This document shows, piece by piece, positions 16,005 to 24,012 of a stretch of 41,119 nt of DNA. Origin of the DNA: Chthonomonas sp. UBA2387 (GTDB lineage: Bacteria > Armatimonadota > Fimbriimonadia > Fimbriimonadales > Fimbriimonadaceae); contig DDSP01000051.1 in the NCBI GenBank assembly GCA_002343445.1, forward strand, positions 3,568 to 44,686. Reading direction: 5' to 3'. The position numbers and the translations under genes are program-made. The notes under the pieces were generated by a model. The model made no database searches. It was given only the letters and a program-made list of their open reading frames with translations, and had not been told where the DNA came from. The number at the start of each line of letters is the position of its first letter. The first letter of the stretch is position 1.

Positions 16005-16613
16005 TCACGCCCCGCAAGGCCGAAGGTCCAGGCTCATCGGCGAAGCCGGCGCGTCCGCCGCTTCGATCGCTTGGAGCCGCTTCCGGATAAGGAGCCGAGT
16101 GCGATGCAAACGCGAGCGGATGGTGCCCACGGGCTTGCCCAACATGATCGCGATTTCCGAGTAGGGGAGCCCTTCGACATCGGCGAGCGTGACCAGCATG
16201 CGTTGCTCGGGCGAGAGCGTGGCGAGCACGGCGCTCAACCGCTCGCCGATGGCGCTGTCCATCAGCCGCTCTTCGGGGTTGGGGGTCCGGTCGGGGAGTT
16301 CGAGTTGGATGGAGTCCTCGCCGAGCGACATGCCCAGTGGCGCGTCGAGCGAGACGGCCTGAACGCGGCGCTTGCGCGATCGCAGCATGTCGAGGAACAA
16401 GCGCGAGAGGATGCGGAAGATCCAGTTTTCGAACGGCCGATCGCCCTGATAGTCCGGGAACGACCGGTAGGCGCGGTAGAACGCCTCCTGCGTCAGGTCC
16501 TCGGCGTCCGAGCGGTTGCCCGACAGGCGATACGCCATGTTGAAGACCTTCTTGTAGGTTTCCTTCATCAGGGTGTTGAACCGCGTGTCGTTTTCGTGTG
16601 TGGTGTGCATCAT
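16005..16613 (-). CDS. ECF-type RNA polymerase sigma factor
   Basis: Alternative sigma factor of the extracytoplasmic-function group. From ATG 16613 (202 residues) it has sigma region 2 (about 12-80) with DAEDLTQEAFYRAYRSFPDY and FENWIFRILSRLFLDMLR. Region 4 (about 133-182) has LSPEQRMLVTLADVEGLPYSEIA and the recognition helix PVGTIRSRLHRTR. The start is chosen because GGAGGG lies 9 nt upstream; the longer reading to 16733 has no ribosome-binding site. No anti-sigma factor gene is adjacent: its neighbours are the convergent helicase and Fhs. Two TCAAACGT repeats lie upstream and may be autoregulatory. Confidence 0.95.
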   Translation of the reverse strand: MMHTTHENDTRFNTLMKETYKKVFNMAYRLSGNRSDAEDLTQEAFYRAYRSFPDYQGDRPFENWIFRILSRLFLDMLRSRKRRVQAVSLDAPLGMSLGEDSIQLELPDRTPNPEERLMDSAIGERLSAVLATLSPEQRMLVTLADVEGLPYSEIAIMLGKPVGTIRSRLHRTRLLIRKRLQAIEAADAPASPMSLDLRPCGA

Positions 16614-16637
16614 CTCAATCAACCCTCCATAGGTCGA

Positions 16638-16669
16638 ACGTTTGACCAGCCAAACCAGTACACGTTTGA
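16638..16669 (-). promoter_or_regulatory. Direct repeat upstream of the ECF sigma gene
   Basis: TCAAACGT occurs twice on the minus strand, at 16669-16662 and 16645-16638, start to start 24 nt. The second copy is about 25 nt before the sigma start codon. This could be a pair of operator half-sites or promoter elements; it could also be chance. Confidence 0.35.
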
Positions 16670-16789
16670 ACACCTGACCCCCTGCACGGGTTCCTCGGCG
16701 GCAGACGAGCCGCCTTGCCGTGGGTCCTCTCACCCAGATTCAAGCATGGGCCTTCGGTCGCCCATCAGCCCCGTGGCACCCGGTTGTGC

Positions 16790-18418
16790 CTAGTTCAACC
16801 CGTGGATCCGACCATCGTCGTCCACGTCCATGTGCACTGCGGCCGGCACCTTGCCCATACCTGGCATCAGCATGATGTCGCCGCATTCGGCCACCACGAA
16901 GCCCGCGCCAGCCGAAACGCGCAGCTGGCGAACATGCAAGTCGAAGTCCTTGGGCGCACCCTTCAGGGTTGGGTCGTCGCTCAGGCTCATCTGAGTTTTG
17001 GCCACGCAGACCGGCAAGTCTCCAAAGCCGTTGGCTTCGAGCCACTTCAGGCGGCGTTCGGCTCGGCTGGACAACGTGACGCCACGCCCGCCATAGACCT
17101 TCTGGACCAGCTTCTCCAGCTTGACGGGAAGGGGGTCTTCCCGTTGGTACGGGTGGTTGAGCGGCTCGGGATTCGGCTCGATGGCGGAGACGGCCTGTGC
17201 AAGGGCTTCGCAACCCGCACCTCCCGTGCCCCACGGGTCGCAGACCACCGCCGAGACGCCCTTGCCCGTGGCGTAAGCGCGCACGAGGTCGAGGTCCGCG
17301 TCGGTGTCGTCGGCAAACTTGTTGATCGCGACGAGCACCGGAGGTCCGTATTGGGTCAGGTGCGCGATGTGCTGCCCAAGGTTGGCGCATCCCGCCGCGA
17401 GGTCGCCATCGCCGTGGTAGCGCAGGGCGCGTACCGTGGCGACCAGGACGATTGCGGCAGGACCGACACCCAGCCGAGGACACACGATGTTGAGGAACTT
17501 CTCGCCGCCGAGGTCGGAGCCGAAACCGCCCTCGGTCACCAGATACTCGGCCGCGCCAAGGCCGCAACGGGTCGCCAGAATCGAGGAGCACCCGTGGGCG
17601 ATGTTGCCGAACGGCCCGCCGTGGACCATCGCAAGCCCGCCTTCGATCGTCTGCACCAGGTTCGGGCGGATGGCGTCCCGAAGGAGCATGGTCATCGCGC
17701 CGACGGCTTTGATCTGTTCGGCGCGGATAGGCGAGCGGTCGAGCCCAAGGGCGACCAGCATCCGGCCCAGGCGGAGCTTGAGGTCCGAGAGCGACTCGGA
17801 CAGGCAGAACACGGCCATGACTTCGCTGGCGGGCGTGATGACGAAGCCGTCGGAGCGGACGAACCCGTTGCCTTCGCCGATGCCGACCACGATTTCGCGC
17901 AGGCTGCGGTCGATCATGTCGAGGGTTCGCGGCCACCAGACGTTGCGCAGTTCGATGTCGAGCGGGTTGCCGTGGTGGATCGAGGCGTCCAACATGGCCG
18001 AAAGCAGGTTGTGGGCGGCCGCGATGGCGGGGAAGTCGCCGTTGAAGAACAGGTTGATGTCCTCCATAGGCAGCACCTGGCTGTAGCCGCCGCCGCACGC
18101 GCCCCCTTTCACGCCGAACACGGGGCCGAGCGCGGGTTCGCGAAGGGCGGGGATGGCGCGCTTGCCGATCCGGTTCAGGCCCTGCGCCAAGCCGACCGAG
18201 ACCGTGGTCTTTCCTTCTCCCGCCGGGGTCGGGTTGATCGCCGTCACCAGCACCAGCTTGCCCTGCGGGTTCGACTCAAGGCGGGTCACCCCCTCGTGGG
18301 TCAGCTTGGCGCGGTACCTGCCGAGTGGGTCGAAGTCCGATTCCTGCAACCCCGCCCCCGCTGCAATCTCCGAAATGGGTCGAAGGCGAGCGGCTTGGGC
18401 GATCTCCAGGTTACTCAT
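16790..18418 (-). CDS. fhs: Formate-tetrahydrofolate ligase
   Basis: ATP-dependent formation of 10-formyl-tetrahydrofolate, feeding one-carbon metabolism. The 542-residue protein (family about 550) carries the P-loop TPAGEGKTTVSVGL, the signature GVKGGACGGGYSQV and the second signature VATVRALRYHGD, and ends LMPGMGKVPAAVHMDVD.... In the first signature a cysteine takes the place of the second alanine of the usual GGAAGGGY. The start ATG 18418 is followed by MSNLEIAQAA, typical for Fhs. It lies 26 bp downstream of ppk2 on the same strand and is probably co-transcribed. No folD or other acetyl-CoA-pathway gene is adjacent, so a biosynthetic role is more likely than acetogenesis. Confidence 0.97.
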   Translation of the reverse strand: MSNLEIAQAARLRPISEIAAGAGLQESDFDPLGRYRAKLTHEGVTRLESNPQGKLVLVTAINPTPAGEGKTTVSVGLAQGLNRIGKRAIPALREPALGPVFGVKGGACGGGYSQVLPMEDINLFFNGDFPAIAAAHNLLSAMLDASIHHGNPLDIELRNVWWPRTLDMIDRSLREIVVGIGEGNGFVRSDGFVITPASEVMAVFCLSESLSDLKLRLGRMLVALGLDRSPIRAEQIKAVGAMTMLLRDAIRPNLVQTIEGGLAMVHGGPFGNIAHGCSSILATRCGLGAAEYLVTEGGFGSDLGGEKFLNIVCPRLGVGPAAIVLVATVRALRYHGDGDLAAGCANLGQHIAHLTQYGPPVLVAINKFADDTDADLDLVRAYATGKGVSAVVCDPWGTGGAGCEALAQAVSAIEPNPEPLNHPYQREDPLPVKLEKLVQKVYGGRGVTLSSRAERRLKWLEANGFGDLPVCVAKTQMSLSDDPTLKGAPKDFDLHVRQLRVSAGAGFVVAECGDIMLMPGMGKVPAAVHMDVDDDGRIHGLN

Positions 18419-18444
18419 GGTTGAAACCAAACGTACCCTCGGCG

Positions 18445-19293
18445 TCAGCGAGAGGCTTGGGCACTTTGGGCGAGCGACGCCCGGTACTCGGCCAACTCGG
18501 CCTTTGCCTTCTCGCCCACCGAGGCCAGTTGGGCCAGCCAGGGCTCGCGATAGGGCCGCAGGGTCTCGGCCAGCACCTCGGCGACGGCGAGGTCGCGCGC
18601 CCACTTCTTGTCGGCGGGCACCACGTACCAGGGAGCGGTCTCGGTCGAGCAACGCGCGATGGCCTCTTCGTAGGCGCGTTGGTAGTCGTCCCATCGCTCG
18701 CGCTCCTTCCAGTCGCCCACGGAGAGCTTCCATGCCTTCTCGACGTCTTGCTCGCGCGCCAGCAGCCGCTCCTCTTGTTCCTGTTTGGAGATGTGCAGGA
18801 AGTACTTGACGATGATCGTGCCCGAGGAAGCGAGTAGGGACTCGAACGCGTTGACTTGCTCGTACCGGGCCCGCCAAACCGCTTCGGGCACGAGTTGCTT
18901 GACGCGCACCACCAGCACGTCCTCGTAGTGGGAGCGGTTGAAGATGCCGATGCTGCCCTTGGGCGGCGCCACGGAGTGAACGCGCCACAAGAAATCGTGG
19001 GCCAACTCGATCGGTGTGGGCACCTTGAACGAGGACACGCGGCACGATTGCACGTTGACGTATTCGAGGATGCGGTTGATGGCCCCGTCTTTGCCTGCGG
19101 TGTCCATGCCTTGGAACACGATGAGGAGCGAGTGGTCGCCAGCCGCGAACAGCAGTTCCTGCAAGTCGCCGACTTCCTTGCCGAGGTCTTTGAGACGCTC
19201 TTGCGCTTCGTCCTTGCTCAAGTCTTCCGTATCGTCGGTGGGAATCGAGTCGAGGCGGACGATCTGGTTGGGCGAGATGCGGCGGGCCAGCAT
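18445..19293 (-). CDS. ppk2: PPK2-family polyphosphate kinase/phosphotransferase
   Basis: Transfers phosphate between polyphosphate and nucleotides. The 282 residues show Walker A GMDTAGKDG (62-70), Walker B FNRSHYEDV (118-126) and the lid segment FLHISKQEQEERLLARE. The layout is a single PPK2 domain with a short N-terminal helical extension. Direction (AMP or ADP phosphorylation versus polyP synthesis) cannot be fixed by eye. A TAGAAT -10-like box ends 6 nt before ATG 19293 and no Shine-Dalgarno site is present, suggesting a leaderless message that continues into fhs. The C-terminal 30 residues are Ala/Glu-rich and variable. Confidence 0.94.
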   Translation of the reverse strand: MLARRISPNQIVRLDSIPTDDTEDLSKDEAQERLKDLGKEVGDLQELLFAAGDHSLLIVFQGMDTAGKDGAINRILEYVNVQSCRVSSFKVPTPIELAHDFLWRVHSVAPPKGSIGIFNRSHYEDVLVVRVKQLVPEAVWRARYEQVNAFESLLASSGTIIVKYFLHISKQEQEERLLAREQDVEKAWKLSVGDWKERERWDDYQRAYEEAIARCSTETAPWYVVPADKKWARDLAVAEVLAETLRPYREPWLAQLASVGEKAKAELAEYRASLAQSAQASR

Positions 19294-19299
19294 GGGGCC

Positions 19300-19305
19300 A
19301 TTCTA
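19300..19305 (-). promoter_or_regulatory. -10-like TAGAAT before ppk2
   Basis: Minus-strand TAGAAT lies 6 nt before ATG 19293 with no ribosome-binding sequence between, which fits leaderless transcription. It lies just downstream of the terminator at 19313-19355. Confidence 0.5.
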
Positions 19306-19312
19306 GACCTTC

Positions 19313-19355
19313 CAAGACAAAGGCGTGGTCCGCAACACGCTGCGGACCACGCCTT
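19313..19355 (-). terminator. Terminator of the second PEP-CTERM gene
   Basis: A perfect 15-bp inverted repeat (19320-19334 with 19341-19355, 6-nt loop), with arms starting AAGGCGTGG, is followed on the minus strand by TTTGTCTT. It separates the PEP-CTERM gene from ppk2 downstream on the same strand. Confidence 0.82.
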
Positions 19356-19375
19356 GAAGGTCACTCTACCGTCTG

Positions 19376-20350
19376 TCAGGCTGCCTTGCGACGTCGCCGA
19401 GCGGCAAGTCCAGCAAGGCCCGCGCCCAACGCGATCATCGTGCCGGGCTCGGGAACGACTTCCAGTTCGCCCCAGTAGATCTCGTACTGCTCGGTCTTGA
19501 GCGCAGAGAACTCGGTGGTCCCGTTGATGTCGGTGATCCCGAAATCCCAGTCCGTGGCCGTGATGCTGGTTGAACTCGACATGACCCAGCCGCCAAAGTC
19601 CGCCACGCTGCTCGCCTGCGAGCGGTCGGTGGCCGGGTTGGAGTTGTTGTTGGCCATGTTGAACGAGCCAACCGCCAAGTAGTAGGTGCCGGGCGTCAGC
19701 GTGCCGGACATGATCGACTGGAAACTGGTTCCAGGGCTGGGTTCGTCGTCGGCCCAAAATCCGGGCACGGGGGCGAAGTTGGCGTCGTACAGGCCGATCT
19801 CGGTGTCTACCGCCGTACGACCGAGGGTCGAGAACGTGAACGCGCCGGGTGCAAACGTGCCCAGGTTGACGGGCGTGACCACGGAGGTGGACATCGTCGC
19901 CACATAGTCGGCAGTGGTCGCGGCAGCACCGGTCATCCGATAGAACAGCTCTTCGCCGAGGCCGAAGCTGTACCACTGGTTGTAGCGCGGCGGCGTCGTC
20001 ACCGTCGAACTCGTCTGCAATGTGGCGTCGGTTCCGGCGTTGATGACGCCGCCGGTCTGAGTCAGGCCACGGAGTGTTCCAACGTGTCCTGCAGTGCCGC
20101 TCGTGGTGAGCGTCATCCGGTTCTTGTAGATGCCGGGGGCCGCAGTGGCCATGGTGAGGCGGAAGTAGTCGAGGCCGACCGTGGTGGCGCTGGTGCTGTT
20201 TCCGGTGATGGTGCTGCCGGCGGCGAGGCCGGTGAAGACATTGGCGGCGGCTTTGGAATCATTGCCTTCCGTCTCGGTGAACTGACCAAAGGCGGACCCG
20301 GCGATAACGACGAACGAGAGGGCGAGAGCCCTGAGGCTGTTGTGACGCAT
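19376..20350 (-). CDS. PEP-CTERM sorted secreted protein with PPC-like domain
   Basis: A 324-residue secreted protein: signal peptide MRHNSLRALALSFVVIAGSAFG, then FTETEGNDSKAAANVF...STITGN...DYFRL. That opening resembles the bacterial pre-peptidase C-terminal (PPC) beta-sandwich domain. A second similar segment occurs near TEIGLYDANFAPVPGFWADDE and GTYYLAVGSF. The C-terminus (299-324) is VPEPGT, a hydrophobic helix and RRRRK, an exosortase sorting signal almost identical to that of the 6149-7081 protein. ATG 20350 is chosen because GGAGTAG lies just upstream and the signal peptide then begins correctly. The longer reading to 20419 has no such support. No protease or catalytic motif is visible. 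Confidence 0.92.
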   Translation of the reverse strand: MRHNSLRALALSFVVIAGSAFGQFTETEGNDSKAAANVFTGLAAGSTITGNSTSATTVGLDYFRLTMATAAPGIYKNRMTLTTSGTAGHVGTLRGLTQTGGVINAGTDATLQTSSTVTTPPRYNQWYSFGLGEELFYRMTGAAATTADYVATMSTSVVTPVNLGTFAPGAFTFSTLGRTAVDTEIGLYDANFAPVPGFWADDEPSPGTSFQSIMSGTLTPGTYYLAVGSFNMANNNSNPATDRSQASSVADFGGWVMSSSTSITATDWDFGITDINGTTEFSALKTEQYEIYWGELEVVPEPGTMIALGAGLAGLAARRRRKAA

Positions 20351-20364
20351 TGTTCTACTCCATG

Positions 20365-20428
20365 ACCGAACCGCCAGAGCGGCTCGCATCGGTTTTTGAA
20401 GCCCGTGCACGATCCACATTGGTCGTGC
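20365..20428 (-). promoter_or_regulatory. Two consecutive stem-loops in the second PEP-CTERM leader
   Basis: On the minus strand GCACGA...TCGTGC (20428-20407, with inner CCA/TGG) is followed by ACCGA...TCGGT (20393-20365, with inner CCGC/GCGG). The GGAGTAG ribosome-binding site and ATG 20350 come next. The arrangement matches the 6061-6129 leader, although the bases differ. On the plus strand the second hairpin is followed by T5, so it might instead be a plus-strand terminator, but no gene there needs one. Confidence 0.45.
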
Positions 20429-20448
20429 CTCTTTCCGCTTCGAGCATC

Positions 20449-20454
20449 ATCCTA
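20449..20454 (-). promoter_or_regulatory. -10-like TAGGAT of the second PEP-CTERM gene
   Basis: Minus-strand GATAGGATGATG gives TAGGAT, with a start near 20442 and a leader of about 92 nt. The same GTGATAGGATG context occurs in the prepilin promoter at 25601. No good -35 is visible. Confidence 0.4.
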
Positions 20455-20517
20455 TCACGAACGGATCGCTCGTGCATCACCAATTTTCACTTTTTGTTCA
20501 GGATGGGGCAGGAGGGC

Positions 20518-21183
20518 TCAGTTTGGGTGGATCCAGTCCTGGAGGTGGTTCCGCGAGAGCCGGTAATAGGCCGTAGTCTTGGCCTCGACCACCTGCCGTT
20601 CGATCTCGGGGATCAGACCGGCAAGCCGCTCGGCGGTGTCGGTGAGTTCGAGCATGCGCTGGCGTTCCAGAGGATCGAGAGGCAGGTAGTTGGCGATGAG
20701 GAACGACAGCGCCAACGGGTCGGTGGGGTAGTTGATCTTGACGTTCACGGCCTGCTGGGCGAACATCCCCTCCACGTAGAGTTGAAAACTCTCCCTCGCA
20801 CGCATGGTCAGAGCATCTTTGCGCGGCGAATCCTCGTCGACTTCGACCACGGGTTCGCAGTGCCCGACCAAGTACGGTTCGGACTCGTCGAGACGCCGGA
20901 TGCGGAACCGCCGTTCGCCGACCACGACGACGTCCATGCGGCCGTCTTCGTAGCGATGGACCTTCTCGATCCGCGCCGCTGTGCCCACCAGATAGGGTTC
21001 CGCCGATGCTCCGACCTCGCTGCCGCTCTTGATGAGCACGATGCCGACGGGCAGGCCCTTTTCCAGACAATCCCCGACCAATTGCCGATAGCGGTCCTCG
21101 AACACGTGGAGTTGAAGCGGGGCGTAGGGGAACAGAACCGTCGCGAGCGGGAACAGCGGGATCGGCTCGAGAGCCCTGGACAT
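20518..21183 (-). CDS. LON substrate-binding-domain protein
   Basis: A stand-alone version of the N-terminal substrate-recognition domain of Lon protease, without ATPase or protease parts. The 221-residue protein opens with EPIPLFPLATVLFPYAPLQLHVFEDRYR, the family hallmark. It continues with GIVLIKSG and GTAARIEKV, and ends in a helical segment (about 125-221). ATG 21183 is preferred: CATAAT lies 7 nt upstream, while the alternative ATG at 21192 is inside that -10 box. It is probably a protein-quality-control adaptor. No lon gene is nearby and no catalytic function is expected. Confidence 0.92.
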   Translation of the reverse strand: MSRALEPIPLFPLATVLFPYAPLQLHVFEDRYRQLVGDCLEKGLPVGIVLIKSGSEVGASAEPYLVGTAARIEKVHRYEDGRMDVVVVGERRFRIRRLDESEPYLVGHCEPVVEVDEDSPRKDALTMRARESFQLYVEGMFAQQAVNVKINYPTDPLALSFLIANYLPLDPLERQRMLELTDTAERLAGLIPEIERQVVEAKTTAYYRLSRNHLQDWIHPN

Positions 21184-21190
21184 GGTCTTC

Positions 21191-21196
21191 ATTATG
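21191..21196 (-). promoter_or_regulatory. -10-like CATAAT before the LON-domain gene
   Basis: Minus-strand CATAAT, 7 nt before ATG 21183 and without a Shine-Dalgarno site, fits a leaderless transcript. Confidence 0.5.
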
Positions 21197-21264
21197 CATC
21201 CACCGGCGTCGGCGTCTCAGCGTCATGACCCGTTCATGACGGGTGTTGGTAAGCTGATCGCACC

Positions 21265-23589
21265 ATGCTTGGAGTCCTCGCAATGTCTCTGGTCGGCCTT
21301 GTTCCGACCGTCACGCTCAAGCCCGGAATGGTGATCACGGAGTCCGTCAGGGTCAAACCGGGCGTTTACTCGTTGCCCTCGGAGAACCTCGAGAAGCCCG
21401 CGATCACGATCAAGGGCAAGAACATCACGGTGGACTTCTCGGGCGCGACGCTCAAAGGGTCGCCCAAGGCGACCAACCCCGCCGAATACTTTGGCCTCGG
21501 CATCGCCGTTCAAGGCGAAAACGTCGTGGTCAAAGGAGCGACGCTCCGTGGCTACAAGGTCGGTCTCATGGCGCGCAACGTCCCCGGCATCCGCGTCACG
21601 GGCAACGACATGTCCTACCTTTGGAAGCAGAAGCTGCTCAGCGGCCTCGACCGCGAGGACACCAGCGACTGGATGAGCTACCACCGCAACGAGAAGGACG
21701 AGTGGCTCCGCTACGGCGCGGCGATCTACCTTCGCGGCTGCGACGGCTTCGAGGTCGACCACAACACCGCCGTCGGCGGCCAGAACGCCCTGATGCTCAC
21801 CGAGTGCAACAAGGGCAAGGTCTGGAACAACGACTTCTCGTTCCTGTCGAGCGCGGGCGTGCTGATGTACCTTTCCAGCGACAACAAGATCATGCACAAC
21901 AAGATCGACTGGTGCGTGAGAGGCTACAGCCACGGCGTTTACAACCGAGGCCAAGACTCGACGGGCATCCTGATCTACGAGCAGTCGCACCGCAACGTGT
22001 TCGCCTACAACTCGGTCACCCACGGAGGCGACGGCTTCTTCCTGTGGGCCGGCCAGAGCACCATGGACAACGGTCAGGGCGGATGCAACGACAACCTGCT
22101 CTACGGCAACGACTTCAGCCACGCGCCGACCAACGGCATCGAGGCTACGTTCAGCCGCAACGCGTTCGTGAACAACAAGATCCTCGAGTGCTGGCACGGC
22201 GTTTGGGGCGGATACAGCTACGAAACCACCATCCTTGGCAACGTGTTCGGGATGAACGGCGAGGCCATCGCCATCGAGCACGGCCAGGACAACACGATTT
22301 CGCACAACGTGTTCCACCGCGACACCACGGCCATCAAGCTGTGGTGGAACGACCGACAGGACCCCAACTGGGGCTACCCCAAGAACCGCGACACGCGCAG
22401 CCGGGACTACGTGATCGAAGGCAACCGCTTCTCGCACATCGCCGACACCGTGTTCGCGATCGACGACACACAGGGCGTCAAGATCCTGGGCAACGACATC
22501 GAGCGCTACAAGCGCGCCTGGAACCTGACGGGCAAGAACGAGCGGATCGCCTTGGACGGCAACCGCTTCTATGGCACAGACTTCCGCACGTGGACCGGCT
22601 TGCCGGGCCTGTCGTTTGGCGAGAACGTCCTTTCGACCGACGGGTCGCGAGCCGGCGCCCCGATGACCCAGGTCATGCTGGGGTCGGGCAACGTGGTGCA
22701 GGGCCTGGACCCTGACAACGCCGACTACATCAAGCGGTTCGACGTGCCGTGGAACCCGTGGAAGGCGACTCGGGCCGACGTGGCCAAGTTCGCTCCCGAG
22801 CCCATGAAGGGCGGCATGGACCCGTTCATCAAGCCGGGCGAGATGCGCGGCCGCCGGTTCATTCTGGTGGACGAGTGGGGCCCCTACGACTTCAAGTCGC
22901 CCATCCTCTGGCCGCGCACCGACCCCGAGCCCAACGTCAAGCGGTTCGAAGTCCTCGGTCCGGAAGGCACGTGGCGCGTCAAGGAACTGCGCGGCGTGAA
23001 GGAGTTGCGTCGCAACGGGTCCTTCGTGGACGCGGTGATGGAGCCCGGCAAGGCCACCGACGTGCTGATCGCCCTCGAGTTCGTGGGCAAGAAGGACTTC
23101 GTGGACCGCTTTGGCAACACGGTGAAGGCCGGCAAGCAGTCCGTGTTCCAGTGGTCGCAGTTCCGCATGCCCATCGACTGGGACATCAAGTGGTTCTCCT
23201 ACACCGAGGCGCAAGAGCCTCGCGCGCACTACGACGAGTTCAAGAAGCTGATCTCGACGGGCACGCCCATCAAGACCCTGAAGACCGACAAGCTGGACTT
23301 CGACTGGGGCGGCGAACTCGGCCCGGGTCTTCCGCGCGACAAGTTCGCGACGGTTGCCGAGGGCAACTTCGAAGCGCCCGCCGGCGAGTACGACCTTGAG
23401 TTCACCAGCGACGACGGCATCCGCGTGTGGCTGGACGGCAAGCTGATCCTCGAGGATTGGACTTGGCACGCGCCCAAGGTGGACCGCGTGCGCGTGAAGT
23501 TGGGCGGCAAGCACCACTTCCGCGTGGAGCACTTCGAGATCGACGGCTACGCCGCGCTCAAGGTGAAGGTCACGCCTCGGGGCAGGTAA
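21265..23589 (+). CDS. Secreted parallel beta-helix protein with C-terminal PA14-like domain
   Basis: A 774-residue protein with a short hydrophobic N-terminus (MLGVLAMSLVGLVPT), then a long right-handed beta-helix (about 45-430). The helix is built from NosD/pectate-lyase-like repeats such as ITIKGKNITVDFSGATLKG, GIRVTGNDMS and NTISHNVFHRDTTAIKLWWN, with many stacked Asn residues. A linker domain (about 480-690) follows, then a PA14-like beta-sandwich (about 694-772) with GEYDLEFTSDDGIRVWLDGKL. Such architectures are carbohydrate-binding or polysaccharide-degrading. I see no unambiguous lyase catalytic set, so no substrate is proposed. ATG 21265 is preceded by TAAGCT 9 nt upstream and no ribosome-binding site. 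Strongly Lys/Asp/Asn-rich compared with its neighbours. Confidence 0.88.
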   Translation: MLGVLAMSLVGLVPTVTLKPGMVITESVRVKPGVYSLPSENLEKPAITIKGKNITVDFSGATLKGSPKATNPAEYFGLGIAVQGENVVVKGATLRGYKVGLMARNVPGIRVTGNDMSYLWKQKLLSGLDREDTSDWMSYHRNEKDEWLRYGAAIYLRGCDGFEVDHNTAVGGQNALMLTECNKGKVWNNDFSFLSSAGVLMYLSSDNKIMHNKIDWCVRGYSHGVYNRGQDSTGILIYEQSHRNVFAYNSVTHGGDGFFLWAGQSTMDNGQGGCNDNLLYGNDFSHAPTNGIEATFSRNAFVNNKILECWHGVWGGYSYETTILGNVFGMNGEAIAIEHGQDNTISHNVFHRDTTAIKLWWNDRQDPNWGYPKNRDTRSRDYVIEGNRFSHIADTVFAIDDTQGVKILGNDIERYKRAWNLTGKNERIALDGNRFYGTDFRTWTGLPGLSFGENVLSTDGSRAGAPMTQVMLGSGNVVQGLDPDNADYIKRFDVPWNPWKATRADVAKFAPEPMKGGMDPFIKPGEMRGRRFILVDEWGPYDFKSPILWPRTDPEPNVKRFEVLGPEGTWRVKELRGVKELRRNGSFVDAVMEPGKATDVLIALEFVGKKDFVDRFGNTVKAGKQSVFQWSQFRMPIDWDIKWFSYTEAQEPRAHYDEFKKLISTGTPIKTLKTDKLDFDWGGELGPGLPRDKFATVAEGNFEAPAGEYDLEFTSDDGIRVWLDGKLILEDWTWHAPKVDRVRVKLGGKHHFRVEHFEIDGYAALKVKVTPRGR

Positions 23590-23615
23590 GCCTCGCTTCA
23601 ACCGACGAAGCGAAT

Positions 23616-23647
23616 GCCCCTCCGCTCGTCCGGAGGGGCTTCTTGTT
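23616..23647 (+). terminator. Terminator of the beta-helix gene
   Basis: GCCCCTCCG pairs with CGGAGGGGC (9 bp, 6-nt loop), followed by TTCTTGTT. A smaller TCGCTTC/GAAGCGA hairpin sits just before it (23593-23613). The lipoprotein gene converges from the other side, so the structure may serve both strands. Confidence 0.8.
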
Positions 23648-24012
23648 CAGGGTTGGTCCTTGACCGGGGCGGCCCCGGTGAAGCGGAAGCCCTGCGTTCC
23701 GGGCGGGACGGGGACTGCGACCTCGGCTTGCGTCCCGCCGTTGAAAGCGGGTCGGGCGACCACGCTTCCCGTCGGAACGCCTTCGCCGTCGAAGGTCTCG
23801 AACGCCACGCCGAGGGATCGCGATTCCGCGCGGGGGGCGATCACGGTCGCTCGGACCTCTTTCTGCCCTCCCGGTCCGGCAACCAGAGTCGCCTGGTCCA
23901 CGGCGAAGCCCGGTTCGTTGCGGCCCAACAGGGTTTTCTGCGGCTTGCCAGGGTTGGGTGCGCAACCGGCCAGCAGCGCGAGGCAAAGCAGAGCAGTGAA
24001 CCCCTGGTTCAT
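23647..24012 (-). CDS. Small lipoprotein of unknown function
   Basis: A 121-residue protein starting MNQGFTALLCLALLAGCAPNP, with a clear lipobox LLAGC (acylated Cys17) for signal peptidase II. The mature part is Pro/Gly/Val-rich and probably a single beta-sandwich domain (VRATVIAPRAESRSLGVAFETFDGEG...). AGGAGG lies 6 nt before ATG 24012, and the start overlaps the stop of the upstream prepilin-like gene as ATGA, indicating translational coupling. It may be an accessory of the pilin-like protein. No family name is recognised. Confidence 0.8.
   Translation of the reverse strand: MNQGFTALLCLALLAGCAPNPGKPQKTLLGRNEPGFAVDQATLVAGPGGQKEVRATVIAPRAESRSLGVAFETFDGEGVPTGSVVARPAFNGGTQAEVAVPVPPGTQGFRFTGAAPVKDQP

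Noticed and set aside
16747..16764. TGGGC...GCCCA hairpin downstream of fhs
   Set aside because: Short stem with no T-run on the minus strand; insufficient to call a terminator.
20365..20397. Plus-strand terminator (hairpin followed by T5)
   Set aside because: No plus-strand gene ends nearby. The same hairpin is better explained as part of the minus-strand PEP-CTERM leader, though this is not certain.
21223..23601. Open frame of 792 codons on the minus strand
   Set aside because: Exact mirror of the beta-helix gene with Val/Leu/His-rich artefact composition.
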